From contig JAIOOS010000006.1 in assembly GCA_021414305.1 (NCBI GenBank), positions 248,001-312,000 of the forward strand: a stretch of 64,000 bases of DNA. The letters are read 5' to 3'. Source of the DNA: Burkholderiales bacterium. GTDB lineage: Bacteria > Pseudomonadota > Gammaproteobacteria > Burkholderiales > Burkholderiaceae_C. Position 1 is the stretch's first letter, and every line of letters starts with the position of its first letter. Shown here in pieces: positions 56,723-64,000 of the stretch. The position numbers were made by a program, and so were the translations under genes. Under the pieces are notes generated by a model. That model had not been told where the DNA came from and ran no database searches. It saw only the letters and a list, made by a program, of their open reading frames with translations.

Positions 56723-57538
56723 ATGAATCCGAACCAGGCGCTCTGGGAGAAGGGCGACTTCACCCGCCTTGCGGCCCACATGCGGGCCAGCGGCGAGGCC
56801 CTGGTCGAGAGCCTGGGCGTCAAGCCCGGCATGAAGGTGCTCGACCTGGGCTGCGGCGACGGCACCACCGCGCTGCCCGAGGCCGAGCGCGGCGCCGAGG
56901 TTCTCGGCGTCGACATCGCCCGCAACCTGGTCGAGGCCGGCAACCGCCGCGCCCAGGCCGCGGGCCTTGCGAACCTGCGCTTCCAGGAAGGCGACGCCTG
57001 CGATCTGCGGCCCCTCGCCGACAAGAGCTTCGACCTCGTCGTCACCGTGTTCGGCGCGATGTTCGCGCCCAAGCCGTTCGAGGTGGCCAAGGAAATGGTG
57101 CGAGTCACGAAGCCGGGCGGCCGCATCGTCATGGGCAACTGGATTCCGGGCGACCCGACCCTGGTGGCGCAGATCCTGAAGGTCGCCTCGGCGTATTCGC
57201 CGCCGCCGCCCGAGGGCTTCATCAGCCCGATGACCTGGGGCGTGGAGAGCAACGTGCGCGAGCGCTTCGCCGCGGCCGGCGTGCCGGCCGAAGCGGTCTC
57301 GTGCGTGCGCGACACCTTCACCTTCGACTTCGACGGCACGCCGGCGCAGTTCGTCGAGCTGTTCCGCGACTACTACGGGCCGACGATGAACGCCTTCGAA
57401 GCCGCCGGCAAGACCGGCCGCGCGGCCGAACTGCAGGCCGAGCTCGTGACGCTGTTCGAGGGCCAGAACAAGAGCGGGCGCGACGACCGCACCGTCGTCG
57501 CCGCGACCTTCCTGCGGGTGACCGTCGAGGTGCCGTAG
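56723..57538 (+). CDS. SAM-dependent class I methyltransferase
   Basis: Protein of 271 residues with the SAM-binding motif VLDLGCGDGTTALPEAERGAEVLGVDI and the post-motif VTVFGAMFAPKPFEVAKEMVRVTKPGGRI (UbiE/Methyltransf_11 type). The substrate is unknown; a long C-terminal part (FDFDGTPAQFVELFRDYYGPTMNAF) is typical of bacterial members of unknown role. AAAGGAG precedes the ATG at 56723, so the in-frame Met at 56657 was not used. Confidence 0.85.
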   Translation: MNPNQALWEKGDFTRLAAHMRASGEALVESLGVKPGMKVLDLGCGDGTTALPEAERGAEVLGVDIARNLVEAGNRRAQAAGLANLRFQEGDACDLRPLADKSFDLVVTVFGAMFAPKPFEVAKEMVRVTKPGGRIVMGNWIPGDPTLVAQILKVASAYSPPPPEGFISPMTWGVESNVRERFAAAGVPAEAVSCVRDTFTFDFDGTPAQFVELFRDYYGPTMNAFEAAGKTGRAAELQAELVTLFEGQNKSGRDDRTVVAATFLRVTVEVP

Positions 57539-57566
57539 GCGCCGGCGGGGCGGCGAAGCCGGGCCG

Positions 57567-58079
57567 CTACCGGTTGGCCTCGACGAACGCCTTCGGGTCC
57601 TTGTTCACCGCCGCGACGCCCTGGTAGTGCACGGCCTCGAAGGTCGCGAAGGCGACGGCGAGGTCGTGCCGGGTCTGCACGTCGGCGTTGTCGCGAAAGT
57701 CGGCGAGGCCCTCTCGCTCCTCCTCGCCCATGTGCTCGCTGTTCGCCTTGTTCGCCTCGGCGACGGCGGCGTACCAGGCGTCGCTGCCGAGCGCGTGCCC
57801 GGCGACCGCGGCCACCGCCTGGCGGATCTCGTTGTGGTCCTTGATCGCGTGCTCGGTCTCGGCGTCGGCGCTCGGCCGGCCGCCCGCGCCGGTGCCGACC
57901 TTGAGAAGCGTCGGATAGAAATGCCGCTCCTCGGCTTCGGCGTGGATCTCCAGGAAGTCGGCGAGCCGCGCCCAGATCGGGCCGAGCGCCCCGGTGTTGC
58001 CGCGCTCGATCTGCTCGAGGATGGCGAAGAGCCGGCGCTGCTCCTGGTGATCGTCGAGGATGAGTTGGGTGATGTCCAT
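57567..58079 (-). CDS. Hemerythrin HHE-domain protein
   Basis: Four-helix protein of 170 residues binding a di-iron centre. Candidate ligands lie in DDHQEQRRLF, HAEAEERHFYP, KDHNEIRQAV and SEHMGEEEREGL. The same domain occurs in RIC/YtfE-like and oxygen- or NO-responsive proteins. It stands 8 bases downstream of argE on the same strand, so it is probably co-transcribed. Convergent with the methyltransferase gene. Confidence 0.85.
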   Translation of the reverse strand: MDITQLILDDHQEQRRLFAILEQIERGNTGALGPIWARLADFLEIHAEAEERHFYPTLLKVGTGAGGRPSADAETEHAIKDHNEIRQAVAAVAGHALGSDAWYAAVAEANKANSEHMGEEEREGLADFRDNADVQTRHDLAVAFATFEAVHYQGVAAVNKDPKAFVEANR

Positions 58080-58087
58080 GCGCCGGC

Positions 58088-59281
58088 CTAGCGAGCGGCG
58101 TGCCCGCCCCTCAGCGACTCGACACCCACCGTCGTCAGCGCCTGCAGGAAGCGCTCCCCCGCCGCGAGCTGCGCCAGCGACACGTACTCGTCGGCCTGGT
58201 GCGCCTGGGCGATGTGGCCGGGGCCGCACACCACCGTCGGGATGCCCGCCTTCTGGAACAGGCCGGCCTCGGTGCCGAAGGCGACCAGCGTGGTCGCCTC
58301 GGCCTCGGCCAGGCGGCCGGCGAGCAGCACGGCCACGTCGTCGGCGCGGGCCAGGAACGCGGGCGTCTCGCAGATCTTCTCGAAGCGGATGCCGGTCTCC
58401 GGCGCCACCGCGCGCATCGCCGGCTCGAGACCGGCGGCGAAAGCGGTCACCTCGGCCTGCATCGCGGCGACGTCGGCGCCCGGGAGGTTGCGGAACTCGT
58501 AGTGGAAGCGGCAGTCCTCGGGCACCACGTTGTCGGCGATGCCGCCCTCCATCACGCAGACCGCGCTGGTCGTGTACGGCACGTCGAAGCCGGCGTACTG
58601 CGGCCCGCTGCGAAAGCGCTCGGCCATGTCGCCGATCTTGCCGACGACGCGCGCGCCGACCTCGATCGCGTTCACCGCCTGCGGCGTGAGCGAGGAGTGC
58701 GCGGCCTTGCCCTTGATGCAGCAGCGCCAGCGGTACACGCCCTTGTGCGCCAGCGCCGGCACCATGCCGGTCGGCTCGCCGACGATGCAGGCCAGGGGCC
58801 GGATGCCGCGCTCGTGCAGGTCGGCGATGAGGCGGGGGGCGCCGAAGCAGCCCGTTTCCTCGTCGTAGCTGAAGGCGTAGTGGATCGCGAACGGCAGGTC
58901 GGCGGCGAGAAAGGCCGGCGCCTGCGCCACCGCCAGGCCGATGAAGCCCTTCATGTCGGCGCTGCCGCGGCCGTAGAGGCGGCCGTCCTTCACCGTCGCG
59001 GAGAGCGGGTCGAGCGACCAGTGCTGGCCGTCCCAGGGCACGGTGTCGGTGTGGCCGGAGACGATCACGCCGGCCGGCTTGCCCTCGCCGAGGGTGGCGA
59101 AGAGGTTGGCCTTCTTCTTCTCGTCGTCGAAGGTGAGGGTGCTCTTCACGCCGTGGCGTGCGAGCTCGTCGCGGATGAAGTGGATGAGCTCGAGGTTGGA
59201 GTTGCGGCTGACGGTGTTCATTCCCACCAGCGCGCGCGCCATCTCGAGGGCATGCGCGGAGGGTGCGAGGGCAATGTCCAT
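58088..59281 (-). CDS. argE: Acetylornithine deacetylase (ArgE/DapE family M20 peptidase)
   Basis: Zinc-dependent amidohydrolase of 397 residues: VSGHTDTVPWDG, RGSADMKGF and YDEETGCFGA supply the two-metal site and general base, and VGEPTGMVPALAHKG opens the dimerisation domain. These are close to proteobacterial ArgE, which releases ornithine from N-acetylornithine. Related M20 deacylases cannot be excluded. The ATG at 59281 begins directly at the conserved sequence; an alternative ATG lies 9 bases upstream. Divergent from the large repeat-protein gene. Confidence 0.85.
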   Translation of the reverse strand: MDIALAPSAHALEMARALVGMNTVSRNSNLELIHFIRDELARHGVKSTLTFDDEKKKANLFATLGEGKPAGVIVSGHTDTVPWDGQHWSLDPLSATVKDGRLYGRGSADMKGFIGLAVAQAPAFLAADLPFAIHYAFSYDEETGCFGAPRLIADLHERGIRPLACIVGEPTGMVPALAHKGVYRWRCCIKGKAAHSSLTPQAVNAIEVGARVVGKIGDMAERFRSGPQYAGFDVPYTTSAVCVMEGGIADNVVPEDCRFHYEFRNLPGADVAAMQAEVTAFAAGLEPAMRAVAPETGIRFEKICETPAFLARADDVAVLLAGRLAEAEATTLVAFGTEAGLFQKAGIPTVVCGPGHIAQAHQADEYVSLAQLAAGERFLQALTTVGVESLRGGHAAR

Positions 59282-59427
59282 GCGACGCAATATAAGCGTC
59301 CGAACCGGCCTGCGCCCGGGCGCGCGACCTGCGCATCAGCCCGGAAGAGGGGCATTCGCACGGCGAAGTCCCTGTGCTACGGTTTGCGCCCGTCGAAAAG
59401 GCGACGGTCCGCGAAGGAGGTGCCTGG

Positions 59428-62400
59428 ATGGGATTGCTCGAAACCCTTGGCCTGCGACAGCTTGGCGCCATGCCTCTGCCGTCCCTGCAAGACGGCGAGT
59501 CCGCCACCAGCCGCTCGAGCGACGCGCCTCCGGCGGGCAGCGAGCGCGAAACGGCGCGCGCCGAGGCCGACGCCGCCATCTCGCCGATCAAGGCCCTCGC
59601 CGAAGGCGGCATCCGCGACCCCAAGCTTGCCGCCAGGATCAAGGCTGAGCTGACGCCGATCGCCACCGCGTTCGCCAAGGCCGACCAGCAGAAGGGCGAC
59701 CCGGCCGCGATCAAGGCCTACAAGGCGCTGCTCGGTCCGGCCGGAAAGCTGCTCGCGCGCGCCGAGCAGTTCAAGGCCGCGTCCGACCTGAAGATCGACG
59801 AGTGGGATCCGGCCGCGGCCCGGGCGAAGGCAGCGATCGGCAAGGTCGCGTCGGCGCCCGCGAAGGCGGCGCTGCAGGCCGAGCTGGGCAAGCTCGAGGC
59901 CGCCGCCAGGCCGAAGTTCGCCGCCGGCGATCAGGCCGCGCTCGAGCCGCTGCTGCCCGCGCTCGAGCGGGTCGACACGCTCTCGGCGCGGCTGGCGACG
60001 CGCGGCGCCGAGATCGACACCGAGCTGACGCGGATCGAGGGGGTCGTTTCCGGGCTCGGTGCCGCTGCGCCGGCCGGCCTGGCCGAGCGCGTCGCCGCGC
60101 TCAGGACCGAGAAGACGTCGGCCTGGCCGAAGGGCAAGACGCTCGACGCGCTCGAGGCCTCGCTCGACGACTTCGACACCCGGCTCGACGCCCTCACGAC
60201 CGATGCCGACGCGGCGAAGGCCGGCAACGACGCCAGGATCGCGTTCGAGACGGCGCGCGCCGCCGCGCAGGCCGACATCGACGCGGCGACCAGGCTTCAC
60301 GCGGACAAGGGCGCCGTCCTCGGTGCCGCGATCGCCGCCAACTTCGCCGCGGCGCGCAAGGCGGTCGACGACGCCGTCGCCGCCGGCGACTGGCCGAAGG
60401 CGCTCGCCGCCTTTCCGGCGCTGCGCACCGCGGCGACGAAGGTGCGCACCGCCGCCGTCGAGCAGCCGAAGTTCGAGACCGCCTACGCCAAGATCCGCGC
60501 CGACGTTCTCGTCGCCGGTCGCCAGGCGACCGCGGCTTCGCCGATGCCCGGCACCCTGGTGACCGCCTTTGTCGACGCCGACAAGGACGTCGACTTCGAG
60601 GTCAACAAGGGCGACTGGGCTCGCGCCCTGGCCATGGTGCCGACGCTCGCAACGGCGACGAAGGCATTGCTCAAGACGCTCGCCGACGGCAAGGACTTCT
60701 ACGACGCGCTGACGCCGAACCTGCCCATCCGGCAGGCGGCGCGAGACATGGTCAATCGCGAGGTCGGCCAGTCGATGACCGACAACGCGCAGCTGAACAT
60801 GCTCGGCCTCGCCTTCCACGAGGCCGACTCGGCGATGAACGGGGCCGCCGAGGCCGGCGAGTGGAAGCAAGCGAAGAAGCTCGTGCCGGAGATGCGGCGC
60901 ACGGCGATGGAGTTCGTCAATGCGCAGACGAAGCGCGACAACGAGCGCAAGCCCTACGACGCGGCGCGCGCCAAGCTGACCAACCGCTGGAAGGCCGACC
61001 AGGCCGCGGAGAAGCCGGCGCCGGCGATCGCCGCCGAGGCCGCGGCCTACCTCAAGGTGCGCACGCAAGTGTTGAGCCACGAGCACACGGGGCGCTTCGC
61101 CCAGGCGCTGGCGATGCTGCCGGCGCTGCAGTCGGCGATCGACGACCTGGTCAACGCCGACAAGGCGCACGGCGATGCGAAGAAGACCTTCGAGGCCGCG
61201 TACGCGGCGATGCCGCACTACGCCGAGGCCAAGGCGCTGACGGCCAACCAGACGCCGCCCTTCGTCGCGCCGATCAAGGCGTTCCAGGACGCCGACCGCG
61301 TCGTCGAGCACGCGCGCAAGATCGAGAACTGGCCCGCGGCGAACAACGCCTTGCCGCCGCTGCAGACGGCGATCGACGCGCTGGTCAAGGCGGGCAGCGA
61401 CGTCAACGCCGGTTTCGCCGAAGCCGACGCCGCCGCGCTGCAGGCGCGGCTCGACGCGCTGAAGGCCCGCACCGACAAGGCGCTCGAGGCGCCGGTGCCG
61501 AGCCACATCGACACCCACCAGAAGGCGGTGACCGGCAAGCTCGCCGACGTGCAGGCGCGCCTCGCGGAGAAGAACTACGCCGCGGCGCAGGCGGCGCTGA
61601 GCGAGCTCGAGAGCCTGCTCAACGCGATGGAGAGCGCCAAGCAGGTCTACGCCAACCACCGCGCCAAGGTCGCGGCAGCGAAGAACGGGCCGATCCGGGC
61701 GGCGCTCGCCGTCGCGCTCACGCCGGCCAAGCTCGCCACCGAGCGGGCGGCGGCGGTTTCTGCCGGCGAGGCGGCGATCGCCAAGCTCGCCGACGCCGGT
61801 GACATCAAGGCCGCCGACGCGGCCATCCCCGGCTGGGAGACCGATGCCAGGGGCTGGGCCGAATCGAAGAGGGCGTTCGCCGAGCTGCACGGCGGCGACC
61901 CCGACGTCGACGACCTCGAGGACCTGATGAAGAAGCCCGGCGGCGAGAAGGTGCTCGACCAGCTCATCGCCAACATGGACCCGAACACCACGCCGAGCAA
62001 GGTGTTCGCGGCAGCACTGAAGGCGCGCTACGGCTTCGAGATCAAGCACTTCAAGACGACCCAGGCCGGCGTCGGGAGCCTCGACGACGAGCCGCTCGGC
62101 GATCTCGAGAAACACGACAAGGACCGCCCCGATCCGGAACTGCAGAAGATCTACGCGCTGATGAAGAAGATTCCGTCCAAGCGCATCAAGGGCAAGATCA
62201 AGCAGATGGTCGACTTCGACACCGACGAGAGCCGCGGTCTCTACAACCCCAACAACAAGAAGATCTACCTGGCGGCCGACCGGCCGGGCAAGAAGGGCTT
62301 TGGCGACCAGCAGGACTTCAGCGTCAGCGGCGAGGTGGTGCCGGTCGGGCAGAAGGTCGACCCGCGCTGCGAGCCCAAGGACACCCAGCCCGTGCCCGAA

Positions 62401-62955
62401 TTCGACTGGGTGCTGCTGCACGAAGTGGCGCACGCCGAGGACGACGCGCTCAGCTTCATGGACAACCGCAGCAGCGGCAAGGACAAGCCGACCGGCGGCT
62501 GGAACAAGGAAAGCCCCGGCAAGATCGCCGCCGTCGCCGCGACGCACTTCGGCTACGACGAGGAGTACATCTGCGACTGCCTCGAAGACAAGGCCAACAA
62601 GCCGCCCAAGAAGGCACCCAAGCCGCCCGACAAGGTCGACAAGGACGAGTGGGAGCGCCGCCGCGTCGCCGCGTTCGACTGGACGCGGGGCATCCGCGCC
62701 GCGGCCAGCCCGTGGTCGAGCGGCTCGGTGGCGGCGCAGATCGCGATCGGCAACCGGGTGTACCAGGAGTCCTATTCCCCCGACACCTGGTTCAGCTACG
62801 ACCTGGCGGCGCGCTCGCAAGGTCTCACCGCCTACCAGTTCCGCGCGCCGTGGGAGTGGTTCGCCGAGCTGTACGCCGCGCACTTCAGCGGCAAGCTCAA
62901 GCCCGAGCACCCGGCGATGGCATTCCTCAAGCAGTTCAAGCCGCCCGAGGCCTGA
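59428..62955 (+). CDS. Giant helical-repeat protein with C-terminal HExxH zinc-peptidase-like domain
   Basis: Protein of 1175 residues without signal peptide or membrane helix. Residues about 150-760 are Ala/Lys-rich helical repeats of about 79 residues. Each has an aromatic or small-G motif followed by ALxxxPALxTAxxxL. The marker residue falls at 322 (GDWPKAL), 397 (GDWARAL), 479 (GEWKQAK), 557 (GRFAQAL), 635 (ENWPAAN) and 717 (KNYAAAQ); two more degenerate units lie near 169 and 233. The C-terminal domain has HEVAH (998-1002) and a downstream EWFAE (1143-1147) that could be the third zinc ligand, as in lethal-factor-like and other toxin zincins. AAGGAGG 7 bases before the ATG is an almost perfect ribosome site. 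A CpXC zinc-ribbon gene follows after 14 bases. Function unknown; effector or toxin-like processing is an inference. Confidence 0.8.
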   Translation: MGLLETLGLRQLGAMPLPSLQDGESATSRSSDAPPAGSERETARAEADAAISPIKALAEGGIRDPKLAARIKAELTPIATAFAKADQQKGDPAAIKAYKALLGPAGKLLARAEQFKAASDLKIDEWDPAAARAKAAIGKVASAPAKAALQAELGKLEAAARPKFAAGDQAALEPLLPALERVDTLSARLATRGAEIDTELTRIEGVVSGLGAAAPAGLAERVAALRTEKTSAWPKGKTLDALEASLDDFDTRLDALTTDADAAKAGNDARIAFETARAAAQADIDAATRLHADKGAVLGAAIAANFAAARKAVDDAVAAGDWPKALAAFPALRTAATKVRTAAVEQPKFETAYAKIRADVLVAGRQATAASPMPGTLVTAFVDADKDVDFEVNKGDWARALAMVPTLATATKALLKTLADGKDFYDALTPNLPIRQAARDMVNREVGQSMTDNAQLNMLGLAFHEADSAMNGAAEAGEWKQAKKLVPEMRRTAMEFVNAQTKRDNERKPYDAARAKLTNRWKADQAAEKPAPAIAAEAAAYLKVRTQVLSHEHTGRFAQALAMLPALQSAIDDLVNADKAHGDAKKTFEAAYAAMPHYAEAKALTANQTPPFVAPIKAFQDADRVVEHARKIENWPAANNALPPLQTAIDALVKAGSDVNAGFAEADAAALQARLDALKARTDKALEAPVPSHIDTHQKAVTGKLADVQARLAEKNYAAAQAALSELESLLNAMESAKQVYANHRAKVAAAKNGPIRAALAVALTPAKLATERAAAVSAGEAAIAKLADAGDIKAADAAIPGWETDARGWAESKRAFAELHGGDPDVDDLEDLMKKPGGEKVLDQLIANMDPNTTPSKVFAAALKARYGFEIKHFKTTQAGVGSLDDEPLGDLEKHDKDRPDPELQKIYALMKKIPSKRIKGKIKQMVDFDTDESRGLYNPNNKKIYLAADRPGKKGFGDQQDFSVSGEVVPVGQKVDPRCEPKDTQPVPEFDWVLLHEVAHAEDDALSFMDNRSSGKDKPTGGWNKESPGKIAAVAATHFGYDEEYICDCLEDKANKPPKKAPKPPDKVDKDEWERRRVAAFDWTRGIRAAASPWSSGSVAAQIAIGNRVYQESYSPDTWFSYDLAARSQGLTAYQFRAPWEWFAELYAAHFSGKLKPEHPAMAFLKQFKPPEA

Positions 62956-62969
62956 GAAGGGAGCACGCG

Positions 62970-63659
62970 ATGTCGATCTTCAAGCCCGTTCGCCTGGCCT
63001 GCCCGAGCTGCGGCGCGGGCGTCGATTTCCAGGCGGTGAGCAGCGTCAACGCCGACCGGGCGCCGCACCTGCGCCAGCAGATCGTCGACGAGGCCTTCCA
63101 GCGCGAGGAATGCGCCGCGTGCGCAACGTCGTTCCGCCTGTCCCCCCAGTTCTCGCTCATCGACCACGGCCGCGACTCATGGATCGCCGTGCTGCCGGCG
63201 ACCGAGCGCGCCGAATGGCCCGAGCACGAGCAGGCGGCGGCGGCGACCTTCGAGCGCGCCTACGGCGCCGGCGCCTCGCCGCGCATTCGCAAGATCGGCA
63301 GCGCGATCCGCCGCCGCCTCGTGTTCGGCTGGGCGGCCCTGCGCGAGAAGCTGATCGCCCAGGACCTGCACCTCGACGACCTGACGCTCGAGCTCACCAA
63401 GATGGCGCTGCTGCGGAGTTCGGGCTCCGCGCCGATCGGCGCGAGCACCGAGCTGCGCCTGCTCGGCGGCGACGCCACCCGGCTCGCCTTCGGCTGGCTG
63501 CTCTCGAGCGACGAGTCGCTGGTGGAAGGCCTGGAGGTGGAGCGTGCCGCCTACGACGAGATCGCCGCCGATGCCGGCGGCGACTGGGCCGGGCTGCGTG
63601 CCGACTTCGATGGCGCGCTGTTCGTCGACATGGGCCGGCTGACGATCGCCACCGTCTGA
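62970..63659 (+). CDS. CpXC-type zinc-ribbon protein
   Basis: Protein of 229 residues beginning with a zinc ribbon (ACPSCGAGVDF, C11/C14; ECAACATSF, C48/C51) of the CpXC domain type. A helical, charged region follows with no known enzyme motif. It is only 14 bases downstream of the 1175-residue repeat/peptidase gene, with its own GGGAG site, so the two probably form an operon; it could be a chaperone, immunity or adaptor partner of the large protein. Confidence 0.75.
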   Translation: MSIFKPVRLACPSCGAGVDFQAVSSVNADRAPHLRQQIVDEAFQREECAACATSFRLSPQFSLIDHGRDSWIAVLPATERAEWPEHEQAAAATFERAYGAGASPRIRKIGSAIRRRLVFGWAALREKLIAQDLHLDDLTLELTKMALLRSSGSAPIGASTELRLLGGDATRLAFGWLLSSDESLVEGLEVERAAYDEIAADAGGDWAGLRADFDGALFVDMGRLTIATV

Positions 63660-63695
63660 AACCTCCCGGCCGCCGCTGGGCTAACCTGTGCGGCC

Positions 63696-64000
63696 ATGAT
63701 CGACACCGCCCCCATCACCCGTCCGGAAATCGAAGCCGCGCAGAAGCGCATCGCCGCCGACGTGCGCCGCACGCCGCTGCTGCGCCTGCGCGGCAGCCAG
63801 CTCGGCGTCGCCTGCGACGAGCTCTGGCTGAAGCTCGAGCACCTGCAGGTCGGCGGCAGCTTCAAGGCGCGCGGCATGTTCAACCGCATGCGCGCCAACC
63901 CCGTGCCCGCGGCCGGCGTGGTGATCGCCTCGGGCGGCAACGCCGGCATCGCGGTGGCGGTGGCGGCGCAGGCGCTGGGCGTGCGCGCCGAGGTCTTCGT
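63696..64000 (+). CDS. Threonine/serine dehydratase-type PLP enzyme, N-terminal part (cut by window end)
   Basis: The first 101 residues of a fold type II PLP enzyme. The N-terminal helix and RRTPLLRL precede the PLP lysine Lys57 in VGGSFKARG and the substrate-binding ASGGNAGIAVAVAAQALGV. Family members deaminate threonine/serine or racemise serine. The pattern is closest to catabolic threonine dehydratase-like or serine/threonine dehydratases. The ATG at 63696 begins the conserved region; no tight link to the genes before it (37-base gap). Confidence 0.85.
   Translation, partial: MIDTAPITRPEIEAAQKRIAADVRRTPLLRLRGSQLGVACDELWLKLEHLQVGGSFKARGMFNRMRANPVPAAGVVIASGGNAGIAVAVAAQALGVRAEVF

Noticed and set aside
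59377..62910. 1177-codon open frame on the minus strand opposite the repeat protein
   Set aside because: Arises from the high third-position GC of the plus-strand gene. Its translation is low-complexity Arg/Leu/Gly/Val, and it has no ribosome site.

Overview
The window is uniformly GC-rich and densely coded, with many 4-base ATGA/GTGA gene overlaps. It looks like chromosome of a betaproteobacterium, most likely Burkholderiales. The evidence is the codon bias, the large CoA-dependent aromatic catabolism cluster with a LIV-type ABC transporter, a YbfB-type MFS carrier and DUF1801/DUF2269-type small genes. No rRNA, tRNA, phage genes, transposase or CRISPR array was recognised. Both ends cut through genes: an ATP-dependent DNA ligase on the left and a threonine/serine dehydratase-type PLP enzyme on the right.

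Layout. (1) 0-8 kb: small and housekeeping genes, namely a zinc-ribbon membrane protein, an MFS carrier, PspC, a hydrolase-cyclase fusion, an AraC regulator, a VOC protein and DUF1801. (2) 8.2-15.4 kb: a polar amino-acid ABC transporter whose permease and ATPase genes are separated by a FixH-like lipoprotein and a di-heme cytochrome c peroxidase. It is followed by a class IV aminotransferase without an identifiable PLP lysine, and by a sulfotransferase-like gene whose plant homologue is fused to such an aminotransferase. (3) 15.6-17.9 kb: a Tat-exported phospholipase C broken by a one-base deletion. (4) 18-23.7 kb: a REC-GGDEF diguanylate cyclase and a 1531-residue hybrid sensor kinase in one operon, then a secreted propeller-like protein.

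(5) 25.3-49.0 kb: an aromatic acid catabolic island. Its core (25.3-34.2 kb, minus strand) encodes an aryl-CoA ligase of 2-aminobenzoate-CoA ligase type, glutaryl-CoA dehydrogenase, a Rid protein, an acyl-CoA dehydrogenase, an enoyl-CoA hydratase, a MarR regulator and the 785-residue two-domain flavoprotein 2-aminobenzoyl-CoA monooxygenase/reductase (also annotated as salicylyl-CoA 5-hydroxylase). A divergent plus-strand operon supplies an octopine-dehydrogenase-like enzyme, a 3-hydroxyacyl-CoA dehydrogenase, an alpha/beta-fold protein and a zinc-free alcohol dehydrogenase-like protein. A third block adds two more acyl-CoA ligases, a complete LIV-type transporter (LivF, a LivM-LivG fusion, LivH and a binding protein), a Rieske oxygenase, an SDR and a kynurenine-formamidase-like cyclase. 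Together they suggest uptake of an aromatic acid, activation to the CoA ester, dearomatising hydroxylation/reduction and beta-oxidation-like breakdown through glutaryl-CoA, under MarR control.

This island, and only this island, is sprinkled with ten copies of a palindromic repeat of about 39 bp. The copies are often paired as inverted repeats. One pair forms perfect 39-bp termini around a DUF559 (Vsr-like) endonuclease gene, and several repeats have become start regions, stop codons or Shine-Dalgarno sequences of neighbouring genes.

(6) 49-64 kb: a 925-residue lipoprotein, an amidase, a Fic protein with a perfect palindrome upstream, an SDR, a cupin/LysR pair, a methyltransferase, a hemerythrin, ArgE, and a 1175-residue protein made of about 79-residue helical repeats ending in an HEVAH zinc-peptidase-like domain, followed by a CpXC zinc-ribbon gene. 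The last pair, and the DUF559 element, are the best candidates for undescribed systems.
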